This document shows positions 31,122 through 37,441 of a stretch of DNA of 37,441 bases, piece after piece (position 1 is the first letter of the stretch; the number at the start of each line of letters is the position of its first letter). Source of the stretch: an uncultured bacterium. GTDB lineage: Bacteria; Bacillota; Clostridia; Lachnospirales; Lachnospiraceae. The stretch is taken from contig CAOKFN010000046.1 of the NCBI GenBank assembly GCA_948467735.1, positions 1 to 37,441 on the forward strand, given 5' to 3'. A program made the translations under genes and the position numbers. The notes beneath the pieces are model-generated. The model saw only the letters and a list, made by a program, of their open reading frames with translations. It was not told the DNA's origin and ran no database searches.

Positions 31122-32300
31122 ATGTATACGGAAAATGATTTGGTAAGAATCGCAAAAAGAGAAAACAATAAAAAGAGAAATTATCTGGTGGTAAATCCTC
31201 TTCAGGGAAAGCATATTCCGGCTTCGCCTCAAAAAGCCCTTGGGCTGTTCTCGGAGCTTGCAAAATGTCTGGAAGCATACAGGAACAAAAGAATACTGAT
31301 CGTGGGCTTCGCGGAGACTGCCACGGCCATCGGGGCCCAGATCGCCTTATGCCTTGGAGCGGATTATATCCAGACCACAAGGGAAAAGATAGAGGGCGTT
31401 TCTTATCTTTATTTTTCGGAGGAACACAGCCACGCGTCGGAACAGAAGCTGGTAAAGGAAGATTTGGACAAGGTCATGGGGCGGATTGACCGCGTGATTT
31501 TTGCGGAGGATGAAATCACCACCGGAAAGACCATTTGCAATCTTATCGCGGCAATGGAACAATGTTATCGCGATATAGATTTCTCCAGGATAAATTTTTC
31601 CGTCGCCTCTCTTTTGAACGGCATGTCGGAGGAAGCCCTTGGGGCTTATCAAAACCGCAATATCAATGTCCATTATCTGGTGAAAACTCAGCATGACAAA
31701 TATCCGCAGGCCGCGGAGTCCGTGGTAAACGACGGAATATATCATGAGAAGGATGCATTGTGCAGGGACGGAAGCGCATTCTGCCGCAATGAGGGTCTTC
31801 CATGCCATGATTCAAGCGCCAGTGAAACAGAGGGAGGATACACGGCCTGCCTCGAAATCCATGGCCGCGCGGACAGCCGCAGGCTTGTACACGCGGAGAA
31901 ATATGAGGAAGCCTGCGAGGCGTTTTTTCAGGAAATGATTCGTCGGATTCCCTTGGAGGGACAGGAGAAAATTCTGATTCTGGGCACGGAGGAATTTATG
32001 TTCCCCGGGCTGTATGCGGGAAAACGTCTGGAGGAAAGAGGACATTTCGTGAGATTCCATGCCGCCACCCGCAGTCCCATTCAGGTGAGCCGGGCGGCAG
32101 AATATCCTCTGCATGAGCGGTATGCGCTGTACAGCCAGTATGAGGAAGAGCGGCAGATTTATGTATATGACATTGCTTCTTACGATGTTGTGATTGTGAC
32201 GACGGACGCGCCTCAAAGCGGCGGGAAGGGTGCGATCTCCCTGCTGAATGCGCTGAGAACAAAGAACGAGAAGGTATATCTGGTGAGATGGTGCGGCTGA
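31122..32300 (+). CDS. Phosphoribosyltransferase with C-terminal TRSP domain (ter-associated type)
   Basis: Residues 1-200 are a type I phosphoribosyltransferase fold with the PRPP loop VIFAEDEITTGKT at 125-137 and an upstream GFAETATAIGAQIA loop. From about 280 is a second domain with ILILGTEEFMFPGLYAG and the TRSP tetrapeptide at 316-319 (HAATRSPIQVS), the name-giving motif of the TRSP domain, ending IASYDVVIVTTDAP. This PRTase_2-TRSP pairing is known from tellurite-resistance (ter) loci. The linker at about 210-237 contains Cys-rich 7-residue repeats. ATG 31122 follows AGGAGAGG. It is followed by the StiP/PELOTA and ATP-grasp genes and is probably the first gene of that operon. Confidence 0.85.
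   Translation: MYTENDLVRIAKRENNKKRNYLVVNPLQGKHIPASPQKALGLFSELAKCLEAYRNKRILIVGFAETATAIGAQIALCLGADYIQTTREKIEGVSYLYFSEEHSHASEQKLVKEDLDKVMGRIDRVIFAEDEITTGKTICNLIAAMEQCYRDIDFSRINFSVASLLNGMSEEALGAYQNRNINVHYLVKTQHDKYPQAAESVVNDGIYHEKDALCRDGSAFCRNEGLPCHDSSASETEGGYTACLEIHGRADSRRLVHAEKYEEACEAFFQEMIRRIPLEGQEKILILGTEEFMFPGLYAGKRLEERGHFVRFHAATRSPIQVSRAAEYPLHERYALYSQYEEERQIYVYDIASYDVVIVTTDAPQSGGKGAISLLNALRTKNEKVYLVRWCG
31758..31820 (+). repeat. In-frame degenerate 21-bp repeats in the PRTase-TRSP linker
   Basis: Three units encode LCRDGSA, FCRNEGL and PCHDSSA (about residues 213-233). They lie between the PRTase core and the TRSP domain and look like a recent expansion. Confidence 0.5.
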
Positions 32301-32413
32301 GAGTAAATTTCGCGCTGCCGGGAACAAGCCGACGGAAGCGCCTTTCCGAAAAGGGAGTAAAATAAGGCCGCTTGAAACAGGCAGAATGCGCGGCGGACAG
32401 ATAGGAGCGGAAG

Positions 32414-33469
32414 ATGAGAAGTTCTTATTCGGAAGAGGATGTGATACTGCTTTTAAAGGACATTACGGGCATGGTTCAGCCTCGGCCCACGGAGGAGCGG
32501 GAAAAACTGATACAATCGGGCAGGCATTACAGCGAAATGCTGCCCATTGAATATGTTCCCACGGCAGAATATATGGAAGTATACGAAGAAGCTCTATCCA
32601 AATATGCGAAACGAACCGCGGACGCGGTGGGCCGTCTCTCGGAAAAAATCGCGGCCCAAAAAGGAGAGGATGTTGTGCTGGTATCGCTGGCCAGAGCCGG
32701 AATCCCCATAGGAATCTTAATCAAGCGTTATATCCGGTTCCGGTTTGGATGGAATGTTCCCCATTATTCTATTTCCATTATCAGGGACAGGGGCATCGAC
32801 GACAATGCCATGAAATATCTTCTGGAGCAGTACGGGCCAAAGCAGCTTCTCTTTGTGGACGGCTGGATAGGAAAAGGCGCCATTCTTAAGGAATTGGAGA
32901 AGGATATCAAGGCCTATGAGGGAGTCGGCTCCGAAATTGCGGTGATTGCGGATCCGGCCAATGTGACGGGGCTATGCGGAACTCATGAAGACATACTGAT
33001 TCCAAGCTCCTGCCTTAACAGCACCGTATCCGGGCTGATCAGCAGGACTTTTCTCAGAGACGATATCATAGGGGAACGGGATTTCCACGGCGCGGTGTAT
33101 TATGAGGAATTAAAAGACTCGGATTTATCCTATGAATTTATCAACGCTATTGAAAGAGAATTTACCTTTTCCATTCCGCCGGAGAGGACGGAACATTCCA
33201 TGGAGGGATACGGGATTGATGAAGTCAAAAATATTGCCGCCAAGTTCGGCATAGACAATATCAATTTTGTAAAGCCGGGCGTAGGCGAGACCACAAGGGT
33301 TCTGCTGCGCCGTGTGCCGTGGAAGGTTTTGATTGATGAAAGATATCGTGGAAGTTCCGAATTGGAGCATATTGCAAGGCTTGCGGCGGAAAAGCAGGTT
33401 CCGGTGGAATACTATCCGCTGAACCATTATAAATGCTGCGGCATTATTAAAAAGATAGCCGAAGCGTAA
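32414..33469 (+). CDS. StiP-type phosphoribosyltransferase with PELOTA RNA-binding domain (ter-associated)
   Basis: The first ~240 residues match the family annotated as 'cysteine protease StiP' but related to phosphoribosyltransferases: VLVSLARAGIPIGILIKR, HYSISIIRDRGIDDNAM and the PRPP-like loop FVDGWIGKG at 147-155. Residues ~255-350 resemble the PELOTA RNA-binding fold, with INFVKPGVGETTRVLLRRVP and the ending VEYYPLNHYKCCGIIKKI. This domain pair is typical of ter-linked biosynthetic modules. The protein is 351 aa. ATG 32414 follows TAGGAGCGGAAG. It shares the operon with the PRTase/TRSP and ATP-grasp genes. Protease function is doubtful given the PRTase-like motifs. Confidence 0.85.
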   Translation: MRSSYSEEDVILLLKDITGMVQPRPTEEREKLIQSGRHYSEMLPIEYVPTAEYMEVYEEALSKYAKRTADAVGRLSEKIAAQKGEDVVLVSLARAGIPIGILIKRYIRFRFGWNVPHYSISIIRDRGIDDNAMKYLLEQYGPKQLLFVDGWIGKGAILKELEKDIKAYEGVGSEIAVIADPANVTGLCGTHEDILIPSSCLNSTVSGLISRTFLRDDIIGERDFHGAVYYEELKDSDLSYEFINAIEREFTFSIPPERTEHSMEGYGIDEVKNIAAKFGIDNINFVKPGVGETTRVLLRRVPWKVLIDERYRGSSELEHIARLAAEKQVPVEYYPLNHYKCCGIIKKIAEA

Positions 33470-33533
33470 AAATTTGCTGATTTGAGCGGACAGTGCGGCG
33501 CGGATTTATTGATACATTGGAATGGAGATTAAT

Positions 33534-34541
33534 ATGATTAGAGTATGGTTTAACCATTGGTTCAGCACTTCCTACAGGCTGATTGAATTGATGAAGGAAA
33601 ACAGGTTTTATGGGGAAGAGGTCTGGGCTGCGGGAACAAACAAACAGTCCAATTCGGTGATCCGGAATGTCTGCGACGAATGGTATGAGGAGCCTGTCAC
33701 GGATGGGGACGCCTATGTGGAGGATTGTATTCAATTCTGTATTGACCATAAAATAGACGTTTTTGTCCCCCGAAGGAAGATGCTCGATATCAGCAGAAAC
33801 AAAAGCAGATTTGATGAAATCGGGGTCAGAATCATGGCGGACGATTATTCCAAATTGCAGCTTTTGTCGGATAAGGCACGCGCTTATGATGTTTTTCGGG
33901 AGAGCGGCTTATTTATTCCGGAATATTGTGAGGCCAATACGGTGGAAGAATTTGAAAAAGCGTATGCTCAGATTAAGTCAAAATATCATCAGGTATGCGT
34001 TAAATTTGTTTTTGACGAGGGCGGCATGAGCTTCCGCAAAATTACGGAGGATGAAAATCCATATCATCTGTTAAAATTATACGCCGGAAATTCGGTTCCC
34101 TATGATCGATATAGGGCATGGCTCAAAGCGGTGGAGCCCTTTGACAGATTGATGGTTATGCCCTATCTGCCGGGAAAGGAAATCAGTGTGGACTGCCTTC
34201 AGACAGCCGGCGGATTGATTGCGATTCCCAGATATAAGGGCGCCGCCAGACATGAGGAGATCATCTATGATGAGAAGATTCTTGAGATGACAGAACGCAT
34301 CATGGAAATCAGCGGGCTGGAATTTCCCTGCAATATTCAATTCAAATGTAAGGACGACATTCCCTATCTGCTGGAGATTAATACCAGAATGTCCGGAGGA
34401 CTGCAGATGAGCTGTCTTGCCGCAGGGGTCAATATCCCTCTGATTGCCTTAAATAAACTGCTTGGCAGGGAAATTCCTTGGAGCTATGAAAAGAAAAACA
34501 GCATCGTCTCCTATATTGAGACGCCCCAAATGATTTTATAG
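33534..34541 (+). CDS. ATP-grasp ligase (ter-associated type)
   Basis: ATP-grasp enzymes join a carboxylate to an amine or thiol through an acyl-phosphate. The 335-aa protein starts MIRVWFNHWFSTSYRLIELM. It has the ATP-grasp lysine region QVCVKFVFDEGGMSFRKI, a hinge VMPYLPGKEISVDCLQ and the magnesium-binding end LLEINTRMSGGLQMS. The whole fits the ATP-grasp group found beside TRSP and StiP proteins. The frame opens at ATG 33522, but GGAG (33524-33527) is six bases before ATG 33534. It ends the plus-strand half of the cluster; the lyase gene converges from the other side with a shared hairpin at 34579. Confidence 0.85.
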   Translation: MIRVWFNHWFSTSYRLIELMKENRFYGEEVWAAGTNKQSNSVIRNVCDEWYEEPVTDGDAYVEDCIQFCIDHKIDVFVPRRKMLDISRNKSRFDEIGVRIMADDYSKLQLLSDKARAYDVFRESGLFIPEYCEANTVEEFEKAYAQIKSKYHQVCVKFVFDEGGMSFRKITEDENPYHLLKLYAGNSVPYDRYRAWLKAVEPFDRLMVMPYLPGKEISVDCLQTAGGLIAIPRYKGAARHEEIIYDEKILEMTERIMEISGLEFPCNIQFKCKDDIPYLLEINTRMSGGLQMSCLAAGVNIPLIALNKLLGREIPWSYEKKNSIVSYIETPQMIL

Positions 34542-34578
34542 AACGGGGGCGTTCATAGAATGACTCCGTTATTGATAG

Positions 34579-34619
34579 GACGGCGCTTTTAATTATAGAT
34601 AAGCGCCGTCAATTTCTTT
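34579..34619 (+). terminator. Intrinsic terminator between the convergent ATP-grasp and lyase genes
   Basis: GACGGCGCTT (34579-34588) and AAGCGCCGTC (34601-34610) form a perfect 10-bp stem followed by AATTTCTTT on the plus strand. The right arm lies inside the 3' end of the lyase gene. It is best placed to end the plus-strand operon. Confidence 0.7.
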
Positions 34620-35573
34620 GACTCCGTACACTTCCGCAAGCCTGAGAATCCGCAGGGCCCAGTTCACATGGGTCTTGTATTCATTCATGCGCTGTCCGTT
34701 TTGGTTTCCGGCCACGAGCGCGGCGCTGTTGTCGTCCCAATTTAGAATGTTTTTGGCGTCCCGCAGATCTCCTTCGGAGACTTGCAGACAGGCGTTTACC
34801 ACCGGAATCTGGTTGGGATGGATGACTGTTTTTCCCACAAAACCACACAAGATATCGTCGTGTATTTCAGAAATCAGCCCCTCCCTCCAATTTCTGCCCG
34901 CATAATATTCCCAGACAGGGCCGGAAATCACATACTCCGTCCCATAGACGGTAACAATATCGGAAAAAATGGAGGAGACGGGCTTTATCTCATGTATGGA
35001 TTCATCCGAATGTCTGCGGAAACCGAATAAATTACATAAATCATTGCCGCCCACACGGATATTTAATACAAGCTCCTCAATAGGGTTCAGCATGTCTTTT
35101 AAGGAATACAGCACATCATATCTGGTGCGCAGGTCTATGATATCGGCGCTTTCATAAATCGGCATCATATAGAGTTTTTTGTGGGAAGCTTCATTTGCTT
35201 CTATGATTTTATGTATGTAATCGCAGGCGTTCGCAGGAGAGAATTTGGGGATAATGAAGCCTGCGACGATATCCGCTGCTTCCTTTAACGCCATGGTGAG
35301 TCCGGTGATTTGTTCCCCGTTTCTCACACGGATAAAAATCTTTGGCAGATAAAAATTCTTCCGTTCCCGGGCCTGATAAATCTCCTCAAGAGATCGCAGC
35401 AAATCCTGTTCTGCCTCCGCAACGAAATTGTCGTTTATGGTGTCTTCCAGACACAGCGCCAGAGAAAACTGTCGGCCGAATTTCTCGTTGATAATTGACT
35501 GGGCAATGGTTGTTTTGTTGGCCGGACAATAGAGCAGCGGGCCCACGCTGTAATACAAAGTACTGTTTTTCAA
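34593..35573 (-). CDS. HpcH/HpaI aldolase-citrate lyase (CitE-like) family protein (ter-associated)
   Basis: The 326-aa protein has a TIM-barrel C-C bond lyase pattern: SLALCLEDTINDNFVAEAEQ (acidic metal-binding region), KIFIRVRNGEQITGL with the substrate-binding Arg, KLYMMPIYESADIIDL with the second acidic site, and GFVGKTVIHPNQIPVVN, the usual CitE ending. This subfamily occurs with PRTase/TRSP, StiP and ATP-grasp genes in ter loci. Its start ATG overlaps the end of the HAD gene by four bases, so the two are probably translated together from the minus-strand promoter at 36590. Substrate unknown. Confidence 0.85.
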   Translation of the reverse strand: MKNSTLYYSVGPLLYCPANKTTIAQSIINEKFGRQFSLALCLEDTINDNFVAEAEQDLLRSLEEIYQARERKNFYLPKIFIRVRNGEQITGLTMALKEAADIVAGFIIPKFSPANACDYIHKIIEANEASHKKLYMMPIYESADIIDLRTRYDVLYSLKDMLNPIEELVLNIRVGGNDLCNLFGFRRHSDESIHEIKPVSSIFSDIVTVYGTEYVISGPVWEYYAGRNWREGLISEIHDDILCGFVGKTVIHPNQIPVVNACLQVSEGDLRDAKNILNWDDNSAALVAGNQNGQRMNEYKTHVNWALRILRLAEVYGVKEIDGAYL

Positions 35574-36427
35574 ATTTCTGTGCCTCCTATTCTGGTTTCG
35601 TCTCTACACTGCGGCTGCTTTTGCTTCGAGACAATTTTATAGTTTTTATTTGATAATGATTCGATAGATTTTTCTTTCAAAATTTCCAATACTTTACCTG
35701 TCATTTCTTCCGAGAACAGCTGGCTTCCGGCCATTTCTTCTACTGGAAACGGTATTTGATAGTTTTCTTTAAACCCATGGGGCGCTATGCCGACGTCGGC
35801 GGCACGGAGCATGGGAATATCAAATTCACTGTCTCCGGCGGCAATGACCTGTTCTCCATGAATCCATTTTTGAAATCTCTGGACGGCGTTTCCTTTATTC
35901 AGGTTCTTCGGAACCACATATACTTTTTCTTTATTGTGAAAGACATCAGCCGTATGGGGATTTAAACTGCTTCTCAATTCCTTTACCACTTCTTCAGGGG
36001 GGCTGCATTTGGTAAATAAAAACAAGCCTTCTATCCATCTGAGTTCAAATATCCGTCTGCTGTCCTTGGCCAGAAAACGGGAAGCTTTTTCCAATTCAGG
36101 CATGCTTTCCTGAATCATGGCGGCAGATTCTTCATACCACGAAACATCTTTTCTGCCGTTTACCAGCAGGACTCCCCCGTTGCAGACCAGCGCATATTCC
36201 AGCGGGCCGATCCGCAGATTAATTCGGTTGTATTGTTCTATGGAACGGGTGGTGGTGGGGACAATAAGGGCATTTTCTTTTATCTTTTTCAGGCGTCCGC
36301 AGGTAGTTTCGGTCATAAAGGATATCTCCCGGCCCTGATATAATTCAACGGCTGTTTTGTCCGTACCGATATCATGCTTATAGGAATAAATCAAAGTATT
36401 ATCCAGATCAACATTTAATATTGTCAA
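35570..36427 (-). CDS. HAD superfamily phosphatase (SPP/Cof-like, ter-associated)
   Basis: Motif I is LNVDLDNTLIYS with the catalytic Asp pair; motif II Thr lies in ALIVPTTTRSIEQYNRI; motif IV is AAGDSEFDIPMLRAADVGIAP. The cap between them is of C2 type, as in sucrose-phosphate phosphatase and Cof proteins. The 285-aa protein starts at TTG 36427 after AGGGGG, since no ATG fits. The last ~25 residues (from about ESLSNKNYKI) are basic and not typical of the fold. It is the first gene of the minus-strand pair with the lyase. In ter-linked modules such a phosphatase would remove the 5' phosphate from the product. Confidence 0.85.
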   Translation of the reverse strand: MTILNVDLDNTLIYSYKHDIGTDKTAVELYQGREISFMTETTCGRLKKIKENALIVPTTTRSIEQYNRINLRIGPLEYALVCNGGVLLVNGRKDVSWYEESAAMIQESMPELEKASRFLAKDSRRIFELRWIEGLFLFTKCSPPEEVVKELRSSLNPHTADVFHNKEKVYVVPKNLNKGNAVQRFQKWIHGEQVIAAGDSEFDIPMLRAADVGIAPHGFKENYQIPFPVEEMAGSQLFSEEMTGKVLEILKEKSIESLSNKNYKIVSKQKQPQCRDETRIGGTEI

Positions 36428-36460
36428 GTTGATACCCCCTGCCTAAGAGAGTGAGTCCCC

Positions 36461-36575
36461 TTTTTGAAATGCACGAACTCCTTTTTGAATTACGTCTTCT
36501 TTTTTGGAATCATTCCGGACTAACTCTTTTCGACTGATACCGGACCAGCTTTTTTCAGAATTACACCGGACTATG
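36461..36575. repeat. Five degenerate ~19-26 bp tandem repeats upstream of the HAD gene
   Basis: Units begin with TTTTTGAAATGC (36461), TTTTTGAATTACG (36482), TTTTTGGAATCATTCCGGACT (36501, first 20 bases conserved), TTTTCGACTGATACCGGACC (36527) and TTTTTCAGAATTACACCGG (36551). Read on the minus strand they fall in the untranslated leader of the HAD gene. Confidence 0.55.
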
Positions 36576-36589
36576 AAGCCGACTAAATT

Positions 36590-36598
36590 ATTATAACA
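36590..36598 (-). promoter_or_regulatory. Extended -10 promoter for the HAD-lyase operon
   Basis: On the minus strand TGTTATAAT (TG-N-TATAAT) lies about 165 bases before the TTG start, with no clear -35. The leader would include the repeats at 36461-36575. Confidence 0.45.
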
Positions 36599-36745
36599 GA
36601 TGAAGGAATATTTTGCCATAAGTTTTTAGGGGAATCAATTCGGGCGTATTTCAGCGCCCGCAGACAGAGGAGCGGCCAGCGCAAAGCGGACGGAACGGAC
36701 AGGAGGATGGGCTGAAAAAGAGATTAAAGGAAACTTAAAAAAACA

Positions 36746-36807
36746 GTGGGAGGAAATGCTGATAAAAATGGAGAAAATCCAGTGTTTATCAGCATTTTCG
36801 GCCCACA
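36746..36807. other. Long imperfect palindrome (cruciform-capable)
   Basis: AAATGCTGATAAA (36754-36766) and TTTATCAGCATTT (36785-36797) are perfect 13-bp inverted repeats, with inner TGGA/TCCA and outer GTGGG/CCCAC pairing. It lacks a T run on either side. It could be an operator, or a terminator without U tract. Confidence 0.55.
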
Positions 36808-36844
36808 GACATTCGGATAAATGCTTAAAATATTAAAAAATTTT

Positions 36845-36874
36845 TTGCGGTTAGCGACAGTCAGATGATATAAT
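36845..36874 (+). promoter_or_regulatory. Extended -10 promoter, target uncertain
   Basis: TTGCGG (36845-36850), an 18-base spacer and TATAAT (36869-36874) with TG at 36866-36867. It precedes an open frame without a start codon (36855-37077). Confidence 0.5.
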
Positions 36875-36988
36875 CTTTGACACCGCATCGAAAGCCCTGT
36901 CGGAGCTTCTGACTTCCGGCTGGGAGAATGCATCGGGGTTGAAGGTGCCGTTCCTGTATTCCATCAGGGGGATTCTGGGGCATACAAA

Positions 36989-37040
36989 TAACAGCCTGCG
37001 GACTGCCGGAGAAAATTCGGGAATTCACCTGCAGGCTGTT
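36989..37040. other. Perfect 10-bp inverted repeat
   Basis: AACAGCCTGC (36990-36999) and GCAGGCTGTT (37031-37040), separated by 31 bases, lie within the start-less open frame and just upstream of the small RNA promoter. Confidence 0.5.
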
Positions 37041-37048
37041 CCCGGAGA

Positions 37049-37057
37049 TGATACAAT
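37049..37057 (+). promoter_or_regulatory. Extended -10 promoter of the small RNA candidate
   Basis: TGATACAAT (TG-N-TACAAT) lies about seven bases before the first base of the hairpin pair described for the RNA at 37064. Confidence 0.4.
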
Positions 37058-37063
37058 ATGGAT

Positions 37064-37136
37064 GTTTAGATAAGTGTATCCCTTCGGGGCATATCTAAAG
37101 CCGTTTGGCGCTGGCAGCGCCGGGCGGTTTTATTTT
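37064..37136 (+). ncRNA. Small two-hairpin RNA candidate with intrinsic terminator
   Basis: TTTAGATA and TATCTAAA form a perfect 8-bp stem (37065-37099) topped by CCC-TTCG-GGG, a stable UUCG tetraloop. It is followed directly by a terminator stem (37101-37127: CCG, GGCGCT-GGC-AGCGCC, CGG) and a T-rich tail. With the extended -10 at 37049 it forms a compact ~73-nt unit. It does not match a riboswitch class I know. Confidence 0.4.
37101..37136 (+). terminator. Intrinsic terminator
   Basis: GGCGCT/AGCGCC with outer CCG/CGG pairing and a TTTTATTTT tail. It faces the convergent Rpn-type gene. Confidence 0.75.
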
Positions 37137-37265
37137 GTTAAGTCGATCTGTTTTTGAATGACTGGAACCAAATATGCAGCCCGGTACAGGCACTGCCTGT
37201 TTTGGATGCAGGGGTTTCATTCGGTTTCTGCTCAGACTGCGCTGACATGCCTTTTCCTTTTGGCT

Positions 37266-37441
37266 TTAAAAGCCGTATTCTTCCAGCAGCTGTTTCTGGA
37301 AATCAGCATCCCTTACAGAGCGTTCCAAATCTGCAAGGCGCTGATCCTGAATCAGAAGGGAATTCAGACGGTTGATTCTATCTGTCCCGCGCTGTTCGCC
37401 GATCTGAATGCCGCGCTGTTCGCCGATCTGAATGCCGCGCT
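37266..37441 (-). CDS. Rpn/PD-(D/E)XK nuclease family transposase-like protein, C-terminal part
   Basis: The minus strand reads to a TAA at 37268-37266 and ends SVRDADFQKQLLEEYGF. The window's end holds two copies of the eight-residue repeat RGIQIGEQ. Such E/Q/G-I repeats followed by a short helical tail are characteristic of Rpn (recombination-promoting nuclease, YhgA-like) proteins, whose N-terminal PD-(D/E)XK domain would lie beyond the window. Only about 58 codons are present. The 24-bp DNA repeats (CTGTTCGCCGATCTGAATGC units at 37391 and 37415) are exact and could vary in number. The assignment is from the repeat pattern alone. Confidence 0.65.
   Translation of the reverse strand, partial: RGIQIGEQRGIQIGEQRGTDRINRLNSLLIQDQRLADLERSVRDADFQKQLLEEYGF

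Larger units (their letters stand above)
36855..37077 (+). pseudogene. Start-less open frame, possible gene remnant
   Basis: A 73-codon frame reads DDIIFDTASKALSELL, SGWENASGLKVPFLYSIRG and, at the end, AVPGDDTIWMFR-stop. The composition is protein-like, but there is no ATG or GTG with a ribosome site, and the promoter-like site at 36869 lies at its 5' end. It may be a decayed gene or may be non-coding. I do not recognise it. Confidence 0.25.

Noticed and set aside
37154..37375. 73-codon open frame on the plus strand at the window end
   Set aside because: It runs antisense to the Rpn-type C-terminus, which has a clear repeat and tail pattern. No ribosome site supports it.

Overview
The window looks like chromosomal DNA of a spore-forming, low- to mid-GC Firmicute, most likely a Lachnospiraceae-type Clostridium. 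Three things suggest this: the yloU-fakA-recG and rsmD-coaD-ylbJ gene neighbourhoods, a YlbJ sporulation membrane protein, and a histidine operon with a short-form HisG, a HisZ and a HisF-like domain fused to HisIE. Almost every gene is housekeeping and starts with a clear Shine-Dalgarno site. No rRNA, tRNA or CRISPR was found.

Layout. 1-4849: tail of an Asp23/YloU protein, FakA, RecG and a DegV (FakB-type) protein. 4933-13410: a topoisomerase IV-type pair, parE and parC, separated by a divergent MATE exporter and by a 2.3 kb insertion. The insertion (8618-10908) has 18-bp inverted termini and a perfect 10-bp target duplication. It carries a damaged XRE regulator, a gene fragment, a histidine phosphatase and an internally deleted HD-domain gene, between a left unit of about 850 bp and a 99-bp MITE-like right unit. 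13423-24734: rsmD, coaD, a coiled-coil protein, a membrane-anchored cell-wall amidase, ylbJ, two pseudouridine synthases, a HAD phosphatase, a YgiQ radical-SAM protein, a short-chain dehydrogenase, a small membrane protein and recU. 24731-30885: a strong promoter with a palindromic spacer, a rod-like RNA candidate resembling 6S RNA, then hisZ-hisG-hisD-(small membrane protein)-hisB-hisIE.

31122-36427: a five-gene metabolic cluster: a PRTase with TRSP domain, a StiP-type PRTase with PELOTA domain and an ATP-grasp ligase on the plus strand, facing a CitE/HpcH-type lyase and a HAD phosphatase on the minus strand. These families have been proposed, from comparative genomics of tellurite-resistance (ter) operons, to make a nucleoside-like metabolite. 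No TerB/C/D gene lies in this window, so this copy may be a detached version. 36428-37441: palindromes, promoter-like sites, a small terminated RNA candidate, and the repeat-bearing C-terminus of an Rpn/PD-(D/E)XK-type protein.

A recurring signal is short degenerate tandem repeats (about 18-40 bp units) at gene boundaries and in protein linkers: the ParE N-terminus, the parE/MATE junction, upstream of ygiQ, the RluA linker, nine units growing out of the 3' end of hisB, the PRTase-TRSP linker, upstream of the HAD gene, and the Rpn tail. The most notable findings are the composite insertion element, the ter-type cluster without ter genes, the hisB-tail repeat array, and the RNA/palindromic promoter ahead of the histidine operon.
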